This document shows, piece by piece, positions 53,779 to 61,436 of a stretch of DNA of 63,534 bases. Source of the DNA: Eubacteriales bacterium (lineage in GTDB: Bacteria > Bacillota > Clostridia > Lachnospirales > Lachnospiraceae); NCBI GenBank assembly GCA_030540255.1, contig JAUNWP010000003.1, positions 1-63,534 of the forward strand, in the 5' to 3' direction. Numbering within the stretch: position 1 is the first letter of the stretch; the number at the start of each line of letters is the position of its first letter. Both the position numbers and the translations under genes were made by a program. The notes beneath the pieces are model-generated. The model did not search any database and was not told where the DNA came from. It saw only the letters and a program-made list of their open reading frames with translations.

Positions 53779-53807
53779 TTGACATGGAACTTTGAAACCT
53801 ATATAAA
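53779..53807 (+). promoter_or_regulatory. Promoter of the HU gene
   Basis: TTGACA (53779-53784) and TATAAA (53802-53807) are 17 bases apart; eleven of twelve positions match consensus. A GGAGG ribosome-binding site follows at about 53835. Confidence 0.85.
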
Positions 53808-53848
53808 ATAATAGTAAATACAGTTTATTATACGGAGGAATTTTATTA

Positions 53849-54127
53849 ATGAACAAGAGTGAGCTTGTAGCAGCTATTGCTAAGGATACAGGAGTAACAA
53901 AGAAGGATATCGAGGCAGTTCTTAAGTCTCTTACAACAGCTATTCACACAGAGCTTAACGCAGGCGGAAAGGTACAGATCCCTGAGCTTGGATCATTCAA
54001 GGTATCTGAGAGAGCTGCAAGAACAGTTCGTAATCCTAGAACAGGTGAGAGCATGGAGTCTCCGGCTTGCAAGGTTGCTAAGTTTACAGCTGCCAAGGCA
54101 TTCAAGGATGCTGTTAACGAGAAGTAA
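53849..54127 (+). CDS. hup: HU-family DNA-binding protein
   Basis: 92 residues. It starts MNKSELVAAIAKDTG and has the HU beta-arm region with GSFKVSERAARTVRNPRTGE. It is the abundant nucleoid protein that bends DNA without sequence specificity. Strong promoter and biased codons agree with high expression. It heads the rqcP-divIC group. Confidence 0.96.
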   Translation: MNKSELVAAIAKDTGVTKKDIEAVLKSLTTAIHTELNAGGKVQIPELGSFKVSERAARTVRNPRTGESMESPACKVAKFTAAKAFKDAVNEK

Positions 54128-54130
54128 TTA

Positions 54131-54370
54131 ATGAGACTTGATAAGTACCTTAAAGTATCGAGACTGATAAAGAGACGTACGGTAGCCTGTGATGCATGTA
54201 ATGCAGGGCGCGTCATTGTAAACGGCAAGCCGCAGAAGGCATCCTATGATGTGAAGATAGGTGATCGTATTGAGATCAGCTTCGGAGAAAAGTCTGTGGC
54301 AGTCGAGGTGCTCTCCTTAGAGGAGACACAGAAGAAGGACGAAGCCAAGGACATGTACAGCTACGTTTGA
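54131..54370 (+). CDS. rqcP: S4-domain RNA-binding protein RqcP (YabO)
   Basis: 79 residues. An S4 domain, [17 protein letters not shown]...AGRVIVNGK, fills most of the protein. In Bacillus RqcP works with RqcH at the obstructed 50S subunit in ribosome quality control, promoting Ala tailing. The location between HU-type and divIC genes matches yabO. It starts four bases after the HU stop and overlaps divIC by four. Confidence 0.92.
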   Translation: MRLDKYLKVSRLIKRRTVACDACNAGRVIVNGKPQKASYDVKIGDRIEISFGEKSVAVEVLSLEETQKKDEAKDMYSYV

Positions 54371-54690
54371 TGAAGACAGTGAAGAGAGCAAAGCATAGAT
54401 CCAACAATTTGAGCGGCGGTGCCATAGGAATGATCGGAATATTGCTGATCATTGCGCTGGTTGCTACCTTCATTTACAGGGAAGAGGAGAGTATGCGTGC
54501 CGATGAGAGGAGCTATATCGAGAGAGAGGCTTCGCTCAACAGACAGATAGAGGAAGAGGAACAGAGGACCAAGACTCTTACCGAACGTAAGAAGTATGTG
54601 GCGACCAATCAGTATATTGAGGAAGTAGCCAAATCGGAACTCGGTCTGATCAATTCCGATGAAGTACTCATCAAAGCGAAAGATGAATAA
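54367..54690 (+). CDS. divIC: Septum formation initiator (DivIC/FtsB)
   Basis: 107 residues. A basic N-terminus, one transmembrane helix (about 19-37) and a coiled coil with [23 protein letters not shown], the FtsB/DivIC hallmark. It is a bitopic divisome protein that acts with FtsL and DivIB. The intervening yabP and yabQ genes found in spore formers are absent here. Confidence 0.9.
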   Translation: MMKTVKRAKHRSNNLSGGAIGMIGILLIIALVATFIYREEESMRADERSYIEREASLNRQIEEEEQRTKTLTERKKYVATNQYIEEVAKSELGLINSDEVLIKAKDE

Positions 54691-54714
54691 CAGGCAGTTT
54701 TGAGGAACGATTCA

Positions 54715-54752
54715 GCCCGGATTTCCAATCGGATCTCCGGGCTCTTTGTTTA
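54715..54752 (+). terminator. Terminator after divIC
   Basis: AGCCCGGA pairs with TCCGGGCT, extended by GATT/AATC-type pairing, followed by CTTTGTTT. Confidence 0.75.
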
Positions 54753-54766
54753 AAAAAGTTTGCTAA

Positions 54767-55891
54767 ATGGCTATGGATAGATTTCAAAACAAGATACTTA
54801 AGTTCATAAGAGATAATAAGCTCATCCAAAGAGGAGACTGTGTTACTGTAGGTTTTTCGGGAGGGGCTGATTCTGTATGCCTGTTTACCTTGCTGCATGA
54901 TCTGAAGAAGCTGCTTGGCATTGAACTGCAGGCGGTTCATGTCAATCACAATCTAAGAGGCGAAGAAGCTCTGCGTGACGAGGAATTTTGCAGGAAGCTT
55001 GCCGGAGATATGGGAGAAAGATTTCATGCAGTCAGCGTGGATGTTACAGCTTATGCCGCGGAACACGGGCTTACCGAGGAAGAAGCCGGACGTATACTAA
55101 GATATGGGGCGCTTGAAGAGCATGCCGACGAGTTCAGAGACAGTGTGTGTCCCGGCGAATATACAGAAAAAAAAGCAGCGGACGATTCCAAAGGCAAAGC
55201 TCCGGCAAAGAGTGATAACACTCATAAGTCTTTGCAGAGAGCCTTGATAGCGGTTGCGCATCATGCGGATGATCAGGCGGAGACAGTGCTCATGAATCTT
55301 ATGAGGGGGACGGGATTAAAGGGCTTATGCGGCATGAGCGTAAAGCGTGATAATATCATACGTCCCTTGCTCGGAGTAAGCAGAGCAGATATAGTTGCTT
55401 ATCTTGCTTCACGCGGAATAAGCTACGTGGATGATTCGACTAATTTTGAGAACGAGCATACCAGAAACCGGCTCAGAAACATTATCATTCCGGAGCTTAA
55501 GAGTGAAGTTAATGCCGCAGCGAGCGAGCATATAGCCTTCAGTGCCGGCATAATAAGAGAGGCCGAAGACTTCATAAGTGGCGAAGCCTGCAAGTTCGCC
55601 GACAGACTCGGAGAGCCGGAGCATGATGACGATGGAATCAGGCTTAAATTAAATCAGTCCGAGCTCAAAGAAAAGGCGCGTATATTGCGAATATATGTTA
55701 TAATCGAAACGCTTAAGCGCCTTCGGATCCCGCTCAAGGACTGGGGCGAAAAGCATTTTTATGATATTGATGAAGCCTTGTTTAAAAACAAGGGACATCA
55801 TGTGGATCTGCCGGGAAATGTTTATGCCGAAAATGCTGATAAGGAGACTTATATATGCATAAGAGAGCGGTATGCCGGGCAGAGTAAATAA
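54767..55891 (+). CDS. tilS: tRNA(Ile)-lysidine synthetase
   Basis: 374 residues (a second in-frame ATG at 54773 is possible). PP-loop GFSGGADS (about 27-34), VHVNHNLRG and VAHHADDQAETVLMNLMRG are diagnostic. It converts C34 of tRNA-Ile(CAT) to lysidine. Between the two signature motifs there is a Lys/Ala/Asp-rich insertion of about 30 residues (near 127-155) with no counterpart in typical TilS. The C-terminal domain is shorter than in many homologues. It sits before hpt and ftsH as in Bacillus. Confidence 0.94.
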   Translation: MAMDRFQNKILKFIRDNKLIQRGDCVTVGFSGGADSVCLFTLLHDLKKLLGIELQAVHVNHNLRGEEALRDEEFCRKLAGDMGERFHAVSVDVTAYAAEHGLTEEEAGRILRYGALEEHADEFRDSVCPGEYTEKKAADDSKGKAPAKSDNTHKSLQRALIAVAHHADDQAETVLMNLMRGTGLKGLCGMSVKRDNIIRPLLGVSRADIVAYLASRGISYVDDSTNFENEHTRNRLRNIIIPELKSEVNAAASEHIAFSAGIIREAEDFISGEACKFADRLGEPEHDDDGIRLKLNQSELKEKARILRIYVIIETLKRLRIPLKDWGEKHFYDIDEALFKNKGHHVDLPGNVYAENADKETYICIRERYAGQSK

Positions 55892-55931
55892 AGCATAGGA
55901 AACACTATCCGACGATAATAAGGAGAATGTA

Positions 55932-56462
55932 ATGAATATTAGTAAAAATGATATCAAGACTTTGATCCCTCAGGCAGAGCTTGAGGCCAAGATCAAGGAG
56001 ATGGCAGCCGAGATAAGCAAAAGACACGAGGGTGAGGAGCTGCATCTTATATGTATACTTAAGGGCGGAGCATATTTCATGACAGAGCTCTCAAAGTATA
56101 TAACTGTTCCGGTTACCATTGATTTCATGTCTGCATCAAGCTATGGTTCGGGTACTACCAGCAGCGGTGTGGTTAAGATCAACAAGGATCTTGATGAGCC
56201 TATCGAGGGAAAGCATGTCATAGTTGTTGAGGATATTATAGATACAGGATATACGCTTTCTTATCTGCTTAACTTCCTTAAGGACAGAAAGCCGGCTTCG
56301 CTTGAACTCTGCGCGATACTTAACAAGCCGTCACGAAGAATAGTTGATGTACACATCGATTACTACGGCTTTGATGTTCCGGATAAGTTTATCGTAGGCT
56401 TCGGTCTTGATGCAGATCAGAAGTTCCGTAATCTTCCGTATATAGGATATATAGAGACCTGA
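55932..56462 (+). CDS. hpt: Hypoxanthine phosphoribosyltransferase
   Basis: 176 residues. The PRPP-binding motif VVEDIIDTGYTL (about 98-109) and the LKGGAYF segment are typical. It salvages hypoxanthine and guanine to IMP and GMP. An AAGGAG ribosome-binding site precedes the ATG by about seven bases. The conserved tilS-hpt-ftsH order is kept. Confidence 0.96.
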   Translation: MNISKNDIKTLIPQAELEAKIKEMAAEISKRHEGEELHLICILKGGAYFMTELSKYITVPVTIDFMSASSYGSGTTSSGVVKINKDLDEPIEGKHVIVVEDIIDTGYTLSYLLNFLKDRKPASLELCAILNKPSRRIVDVHIDYYGFDVPDKFIVGFGLDADQKFRNLPYIGYIET

Positions 56463-56508
56463 TAGAACGATGTCTTCTTCGGGGACATTTACGAGATCAT
56501 ATTATACT

Positions 56509-56576
56509 GTAACTGCACAAACAAACTTTGGCAGAGCGCTGAGCCAAGCCTTAGGAGTTTGACAGTTACGATTTTT
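56509..56576 (+). promoter_or_regulatory. Branched hairpin in the hpt-ftsH gap
   Basis: GTAACTG (56509-56515) pairs with CAGTTAC (56563-56569). Inside, CAAACT pairs with AGTTTG and TTGGC with GCCAA. TTTTT follows at 56572. It may be a terminator after hpt or a structured ftsH leader; the T run is short and interrupted. Confidence 0.5.
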
Positions 56577-56601
56577 AGCAACAGGATTTTTAGGACAATA
56601 G

Positions 56602-58383
56602 ATGAACAACAAAGGTTTCAGATTTCCGTGGCTGGCTCTGATCATAATTATGGCTATCTATGCCGTTATGCTCTTCCAGGCACGCAATAACAGTACCGGT
56701 GTTACGGCACAGGGAATAGAACATTTTCTGCAGGAGCCGGCAGGCATACAGAATGTAGTTATCAACTCATCAAGAGAGAACAGTACAGGCAGTGTCAACA
56801 TCAGATATGATGGTGCAGATTATTCGTCAACTCTTACCGATACGGACAGGTTTGCCGAGAAGCTTGATGCTGCGGGTATAGATTATACAGTCAAGCTTGA
56901 TTCGGGTTTTAATTTCTCAGATATTATTCCGTATGTTGTCATGCTGATCATACTTATCATGCTTATGCGCATGATGACGGGCGGCAAGGCCGGCGGACAG
57001 ATGATGAATTTCGGAAAGAGCCGTGCAAGACTTTCAGTTAATAATGAACTCAACATGAGCAATGTTGCGGGCATGGTCGAGGAGAAGGAAGAGCTCAAGG
57101 AGATAGTTCAGTTTTTGAGCGATCCTAAATCTTTTGTAGATATGGGCGCGCGTATCCCTAAGGGAATCATACTTGTAGGCTCACCGGGAACAGGTAAGAC
57201 GCTTCTTGCCAAGGCGGTTGCGGGAGAGGCCAAGGTGCCTTTCTTCAGCATATCCGGTTCGGATTTCGTTGAGATGTATGTCGGCGTCGGTGCGGCACGT
57301 GTCAGAGACATGTTCGAGGAGGCCAAGAAAAACAGCCCGTGCATCATTTTCATAGATGAGATCGATGCTGTTGCAAGACGAAGAGGTGCCGGAGTAGGCG
57401 GCTCACATGATGAGCGTGAGCAGACTCTTAATCAGATGCTTGTTGAGATGGACGGCTTCTCGCCAAATCAGGGCATCATAGTAATGGCTGCAACAAACCG
57501 TGTTGATATACTTGATCCGGCTATCATGAGACCGGGACGTTTCGACCGTAAGATAGTCGTAGGTAAGCCTGATGTGGCAGCAAGAGAGGCTATACTTAAG
57601 CTTCATGCAAGAAATAAGCATCTCAATGCTGATGTGGATCTTAAGCGTGTGGCTCAGACTACAGCCGGATATACAGGCGCAGATCTTGAGAATCTGCTTA
57701 ACGAGGCTGCCATAAGCGCGGTAATGGCAAAGAAATCGGATATCAATGCCAAGGATATCGAGGATGCATTTATCAAGACCGGCATAGGAACAGAGAAGAA
57801 ATCCAAGGTCATTTCAGAGAGAGATAAGAAGATCACGGCATACCACGAGACAGGACATGCCATACTCTTCCATCTGCTTAAGGACGTAGGACCGGTGCAT
57901 ATGATAAGCATCATTCCTACGGGCGAGGGCGCTGCCGGCTACACCATGCCGCTTCCGGATAAGGATGACAGCTTTGTTACCAAGGAACAGCTTAAGCACA
58001 TGATGATGGCTGCCATGGGCGGACGTATTGCCGAGGAGCTTATCTGCGACGACATTACGACAGGTGCGTCACAGGACATCAAGCAGGTTACCAAGATAGC
58101 AAGAGCAATGGTGATGCAGTACGGTATGAGCGATAAGATAGGCATGATCAACTGTGATGATAACGGGGATGATGTATTCTTAGGTTATGATATTGCACAC
58201 AACAAGACCTACAGCGACGAGATGCTCAGCACCATAGACTCCGAGATAAGCAGACTTGTGAGCGAATGCTATACGGCTGCCAAGGAGATGATACTGCAGC
58301 ATAAGGATGTATTGGAGAAGAGCTGTGCTCTGCTCCTTGAGAAGGAAAAGCTGAGCGGAGAGGAATTTGCAGAGCTTTTTTGA
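56602..58383 (+). CDS. ftsH: ATP-dependent zinc metalloprotease FtsH
   Basis: 593 residues. Two transmembrane helices (about 10-27 and 109-126) flank a small external domain. The AAA+ module has Walker A GSPGTGKT (about 193-200), Walker [11 protein letters not shown], and a second region of homology ending RPGRFDRKI. The zinc protease motif reads HETGH (415-419), with HEAGH usual. It degrades misassembled membrane proteins and regulators. Confidence 0.96.
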   Translation: MNNKGFRFPWLALIIIMAIYAVMLFQARNNSTGVTAQGIEHFLQEPAGIQNVVINSSRENSTGSVNIRYDGADYSSTLTDTDRFAEKLDAAGIDYTVKLDSGFNFSDIIPYVVMLIILIMLMRMMTGGKAGGQMMNFGKSRARLSVNNELNMSNVAGMVEEKEELKEIVQFLSDPKSFVDMGARIPKGIILVGSPGTGKTLLAKAVAGEAKVPFFSISGSDFVEMYVGVGAARVRDMFEEAKKNSPCIIFIDEIDAVARRRGAGVGGSHDEREQTLNQMLVEMDGFSPNQGIIVMAATNRVDILDPAIMRPGRFDRKIVVGKPDVAAREAILKLHARNKHLNADVDLKRVAQTTAGYTGADLENLLNEAAISAVMAKKSDINAKDIEDAFIKTGIGTEKKSKVISERDKKITAYHETGHAILFHLLKDVGPVHMISIIPTGEGAAGYTMPLPDKDDSFVTKEQLKHMMMAAMGGRIAEELICDDITTGASQDIKQVTKIARAMVMQYGMSDKIGMINCDDNGDDVFLGYDIAHNKTYSDEMLSTIDSEISRLVSECYTAAKEMILQHKDVLEKSCALLLEKEKLSGEEFAELF

Positions 58384-58399
58384 TAGGAAAATGTAATAT

Positions 58400-58469
58400 A
58401 TCGGACAAATAAGGCAGCTCGTGATAAAATGCATTGTTGCGGGAAGTCGGATTTGTCCGATTTTTCTTT
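58400..58469 (+). terminator. Terminator-like long-range stem after ftsH
   Basis: ATCGGACAAAT (58400-58410) pairs with ATTTGTCCGAT (58451-58461), followed by TTTTCTTTT. The loop is unusually long, about 40 bases. Confidence 0.6.
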
Positions 58470-58499
58470 TGAAAAGACTTTACGGAAGTGAGACGGGTA

Positions 58500-59798
58500 A
58501 TGAAGATAGTAAAAAGCGATAATTATGACGGATTTGTATGCTCTGCAGGTGCATGCCCTATGAGCTGCTGCCTGGGTAATTGGCAGATCATGATAGATGA
58601 TGAACATATCGACAGATACACCTCGGATACCGGTGACAGCGCACTCAATAAGAGACTTGCAGAGGGTGTGGATCTTGTCGAGCAGTGCTTTATGCAGAAC
58701 GGCGGAAAATGCTATATGCTTGATGAGGACGGACTTTGCTCCATACAGCGAGCGCTCGGAGAGGATGCGCTGTGTGATACCTGCAGGAAGTATCCGAGAC
58801 ATCTTGAGGAATTCAGAGGGGTCAGAGAGTGGTCGCTCTCACTATCATGTCCGGAGGCAGCAAGGATCATACTCGGCAATAAGGACAGGCTCGGATTTAT
58901 CACGGAAGAAATACCTGAGCCTGAAAATGATGCGGAATATGAGGAGTTTAATGATGATTTCTATCTTTTGCTAAATGAAGCAAGGGACAGGGTATTCGAT
59001 ATCATACAGAGCAGGGAGTATTCCTTTAAGGATAAGGCTATGCTTATAACGGCCTATACTATGGGGATACAGGAGTGCATAGATAACGAGAATTTTGATA
59101 TCCTTCAGCCTTTTATAGAGGGTGATATAGGACTTGCCGAGATCACAGAGCCAGACGGCACAAAGAGCAAGAGATTTGTATTTGAGCTTGCGGACTTTGA
59201 TACGGATGATGAAGAGCCGCAAGAAGAGTCGGAAGAAACGTCTTGGGGTGCTGAAGCTGAGACAACACTTGATGAAGCGTATGAGCATGATTATCCGGAA
59301 GAAGAGGAGGCTGTGACTTGTGATGATGACGAGACAGAGGAAGGCTTTGATGAGCTTCAGTCAGATGTCGAGCCGATTGTCGCAGACGGTATTCATGTGA
59401 TAGATGAAACCAAGGAGATCAATCATGATGCGCTGCATAAAAATATGTTCAGAGTGCTGTTTGATCTGGAGGTGATGAGCTCGGATTGGCAGGAAATACT
59501 GGAGAATACCTGGGAAGCATGGGATGATGATATAAGGCTAAGTGCCGATGAGGAAATACAGGCAGAGCAGCTCCTTATGTTCTGGACTTATACGTATTTC
59601 TGCGGTGCGGTATATGACGGCTGGGTATTCTCCAAGGCGATGCTCGCGGTATGCAGTACATGGTGGATATTTGAAATCAATAATGCAAATGAATTTGAAG
59701 GCGGCTTAGCGGAGGCAGCCTATAGATTTGCAAGAGAGATAGAACACTCGGACGAAAACCTCAATGCACTTGAGGAGTGGTTCATGAGGAGAGAATAA
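58500..59798 (+). CDS. FliB-like flagellin lysine-N-methylase with acidic insertion
   Basis: 432 residues from ATG 58500. The Cys-rich N-terminal half matches the FliB family: CPMSCC, NGGKCYMLDEDGLCSIQRALGE, LCDTCRKYPR and SLSCPEAARIIL. These Cys residues probably bind an iron-sulphur cluster. The founder methylates lysines on flagellin. Residues about 240-300 are a very acidic insertion (Asp/Glu-rich, low complexity) that splits the protein. No flagellin or flagellar gene is in the window, so its target is open. Confidence 0.82.
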   Translation: MKIVKSDNYDGFVCSAGACPMSCCLGNWQIMIDDEHIDRYTSDTGDSALNKRLAEGVDLVEQCFMQNGGKCYMLDEDGLCSIQRALGEDALCDTCRKYPRHLEEFRGVREWSLSLSCPEAARIILGNKDRLGFITEEIPEPENDAEYEEFNDDFYLLLNEARDRVFDIIQSREYSFKDKAMLITAYTMGIQECIDNENFDILQPFIEGDIGLAEITEPDGTKSKRFVFELADFDTDDEEPQEESEETSWGAEAETTLDEAYEHDYPEEEEAVTCDDDETEEGFDELQSDVEPIVADGIHVIDETKEINHDALHKNMFRVLFDLEVMSSDWQEILENTWEAWDDDIRLSADEEIQAEQLLMFWTYTYFCGAVYDGWVFSKAMLAVCSTWWIFEINNANEFEGGLAEAAYRFAREIEHSDENLNALEEWFMRRE

Positions 59799-59853
59799 AA
59801 GCCGGGCTGTTTAATCGGACAAAATTTATTTGAAAAGTTTTTGAAAAAACTTG

Positions 59854-59882
59854 TTGACAAAAAGCATATAGTTCGATAGAAT
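59854..59882 (+). promoter_or_regulatory. Sigma-A promoter of tRNA-Phe (copy 2)
   Basis: TTGACA (59854-59859) and TAGAAT (59877-59882) are 17 bases apart, identical in both hexamers and spacing to the promoter of tRNA-Phe copy 1. Confidence 0.8.
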
Positions 59883-59922
59883 AATCATGCTGTCTGACGG
59901 ATGAAAAGTTCATGATGAGCAA

Positions 59923-59995
59923 GCCTCGGTAGCTCAGTTGGTAGAGCAATGGACTGAAAATCCATGTGTCGCCGGTTCGATTCCGGCCTGAGGCA
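59923..59995 (+). tRNA. tRNA-Phe (GAA), copy 2
   Basis: It is identical in sequence to copy 1 (3154-3226); the anticodon GAA is at 59956-59958. It is followed after 11 bases by tRNA-Gly. Confidence 0.95.
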
Positions 59996-60006
59996 GTTAG
60001 ACATTT

Positions 60007-60078
60007 GCGCGAGTGGCTCAGTGGTGGAGCGTCGCCTTGCCAAGGCGAAGGTCGCGGGTTCGATCCCCGTCTCGCGCT
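60007..60078 (+). tRNA. tRNA-Gly (GCC)
   Basis: The acceptor GCGCGAG (60007-60013) pairs with CTCGCGC (60071-60077). The anticodon GCC is at 60039-60041 in the stem TCGCC/GGCGA. It shares the tRNA-Phe transcript, with accessory DNA starting right after it. Confidence 0.95.
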
Positions 60079-60090
60079 TTTTTTATTTCA

Positions 60091-60134
60091 GCGGAAACCC
60101 TTGTAGATAAGGAGTTTCCGCTTTTCTTTTTGTT
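60091..60134 (+). terminator. Terminator of tRNA-Phe/Gly; first copy of a 44-base repeat
   Basis: GCGGAAAC and GTTTCCGC pair, with an inner CCTT/AAGG, and CTTTTCTTTTT follows. The same 44 bases with two changes recur at 60589-60632. Confidence 0.8.
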
Positions 60135-60258
60135 CAAAATCAGAGATATAGAGATATAGGACAAAACGTGTTGGTGAAAAGGTGTTAAAAACGTTGTTAC
60201 ACCAGCGTTATTGCTGCATATATCTTCCTTGAAAACAGAGAATTCGGAGGAAGGCATA

Positions 60259-60306
60259 ATGAAGCATGCTATCCGCATGGGGTGTTTGACCGAATATTAC
60301 ATCTGA
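60259..60306 (+). other. Possible 15-codon small ORF
   Basis: ATG at 60259 follows GGAGGAAGG with good spacing and reads 15 codons to TGA at 60304. Its end overlaps the -35 of the antitoxin-like promoter. It may be a remnant of a longer gene or a chance ORF. Confidence 0.2.
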
Positions 60307-60314
60307 GATATAAT
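60286..60314 (+). promoter_or_regulatory. Promoter of the antitoxin-like gene
   Basis: TTGACC (60286-60291) and TATAAT (60309-60314) are 17 bases apart. Confidence 0.75.
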
Positions 60315-60349
60315 CACAATATTAAAGTAAGCTGATGGAGGAAAATCTT

Positions 60350-60544
60350 ATGATAGAACATAATGAACTGGATTCCACATGCGGCGTTTCCGATGATGAG
60401 TTGACAGAACGTTTTAAAGAAGCTATTCGTATTGATAATGAGATTAAGAGAATTAAGGGAACCCCGATTGCCGGCTATGACCCGAAAAATAAACGGGCAT
60501 TCTTGCAGTATCCGGATGGAAGAATCGAATATGTTGCAGGATGA
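60350..60544 (+). CDS. Small acidic protein, probable antitoxin of a zeta-type toxin
   Basis: 64 residues from ATG 60350, with GGAGG at about 60337 (an ATG at 60335 would overlap the ribosome-binding site). The protein is helical with an N-terminal DELTERFKEAIRIDNEIKR segment and a C-terminal YDPKNKRAFLQYPDGRIEY. It overlaps the start of a truncated zeta-like toxin, which is the argument for an antitoxin role. I do not recognise it as classical epsilon. Confidence 0.65.
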   Translation: MIEHNELDSTCGVSDDELTERFKEAIRIDNEIKRIKGTPIAGYDPKNKRAFLQYPDGRIEYVAG

Positions 60545-60608
60545 GAAAAAGAGACCGGAGATTATTGTCTTTGCCGGACCGAATGGAAGCGGAAACCCTT
60601 GCAGATAA
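60531..60608 (+). pseudogene. Truncated zeta-type toxin, cut in the Walker A motif
   Basis: ATG 60531 overlaps the antitoxin gene. The reading frame gives 25 residues containing PEIIVFAGPNGSG, the start of the zeta-toxin/kinase P-loop (normally followed by K-S/T-T). The next bases are the 44-base terminator repeat and the frame stops at TAA 60606. No remaining toxin sequence is seen downstream. Confidence 0.75.
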
Positions 60609-60632
60609 GGAGTTCCCGCTTTTCTTTTTGTT
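60589..60632 (+). repeat. Second copy of the 44-base terminator repeat
   Basis: It matches 60091-60134 at 42 of 44 positions. One change (GTTCCCGC for GTTTCCGC) introduces an A/C mismatch in the stem. The first bases AGCGGAAA are also what a zeta Walker A codon string would read, so the junction may have formed by microhomology. Confidence 0.8.
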
Positions 60633-60641
60633 ACAATAAAC

Positions 60642-60953
60642 TCATTTAATTGATACAAAAGATAACTCCGTCTCTTTTCCGGCAGAAAGGATATCAAGCA
60701 ATCTGCATGCAGGACCTGTCGGATGCGTACGGCCACATTCCCATGCCTCAACGGTTTTTTTTGATACTCCGAGATAATTTGCAAAGACAGACTGGGTCAT
60801 GCCTGCTTTCGTACGTATGTCTTTGATTTCATGTTTATTATATTCTTTAACGGGGGCTATTATGTATGTGACAGATTTGGCTTTTCCGTTTCCTTTTTCA
60901 AAATCGATTGCTTCCTGCAGACCTTCCTTCAGGTCATCAAATAAAGAATTCAT
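60642..60953 (-). CDS. XRE-family antitoxin (HigA/NadS-like)
   Basis: 103 residues on the minus strand. The N-terminal FDDLKEGLQEAIDFEKG and the helix-turn-helix AGMTQSVFANYLGVSKKTVEAWECGRTHPTGPACRLL are typical of HigA/NadS antitoxins. The C-terminus is short. The cognate RelE/HigB-type toxin upstream is only a remnant, so it is an orphan antitoxin or free regulator. Confidence 0.88.
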   Translation of the reverse strand: MNSLFDDLKEGLQEAIDFEKGNGKAKSVTYIIAPVKEYNKHEIKDIRTKAGMTQSVFANYLGVSKKTVEAWECGRTHPTGPACRLLDILSAGKETELSFVSIK

Positions 60954-60957
60954 AGTA

Positions 60958-61068
60958 CTACCTGCCTTTCCTGTTCATTCCGGCTTCGTCTTTTAGCATT
61001 TTAACCAGTTTTTTTAATGCGTTCTTTTCTTCAGCGGAAAGATGTTCTTGTCATAAACGAATACTCCT
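60958..61068 (-). pseudogene. Remnant of a RelE/HigB-type toxin
   Basis: Minus-strand sequence just upstream of the antitoxin encodes LSAEEKNALKKLVKMLKDE (ending at the TAG 60958-60960), in the style of RelE/HigB toxin C-termini. A few codons upstream, a different frame reads VFVYDKN, another toxin-like piece, so a frameshift or small deletion separates them. The rest of the toxin gene is missing. Confidence 0.6.
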
Positions 61069-61083
61069 AAAGAATACAATCAA

Positions 61084-61112
61084 ACAATAAACCCTATTAT
61101 ATAGGGTGTCAA
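61084..61112 (-). promoter_or_regulatory. Promoter with operator palindrome in its spacer
   Basis: On the minus strand TTGACA (61112-61107) and TATTGT (61089-61084) are 17 bases apart. The spacer contains a perfect six-base inverted repeat ACCCTA-TTATA-TAGGGT (61091-61107). This is the expected layout for autorepression by the HigA-like protein. Confidence 0.65.
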
Positions 61113-61212
61113 TAATTGGATGATGTGATTTTTTAATCAGATAGAATAAAATCCGGAAGTATAACAATAAAGTTTTGTATTTGACATGAATAAGAAAAAC
61201 TTCTATGTAGGG

Positions 61213-61329
61213 ATGGATGAATATTATCTTGTAGATAGGATCTATTTTTTGATTGATAATGGTAGCTTAGAATATGTTAAAGAAGGGGAACCGTTGCCGC
61301 CATATGACTGTTATATCAGAAGAAAATAG
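61213..61329 (+). CDS. Short hypothetical ORF or gene fragment
   Basis: 38 codons from ATG 61213 to TAG 61327. The content (DEYYLVDRIYFLIDNGSLEYVKEG) looks protein-like, but there is no convincing ribosome-binding site and a stop lies upstream in frame. It may be the tail of a lost gene. The rest of 61113-61436 shows nothing else I can support. Confidence 0.3.
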   Translation: MDEYYLVDRIYFLIDNGSLEYVKEGEPLPPYDCYIRRK

Positions 61330-61436
61330 TACTTGCCATAATCTCTGCCTTATGCCATGGTATAGGTAGAATTATTTATTCAGCCTGAAGCTGACTGCAT
61401 CCTTGCAACACATAAGAGTGGGAAAGGAAGACGAAC

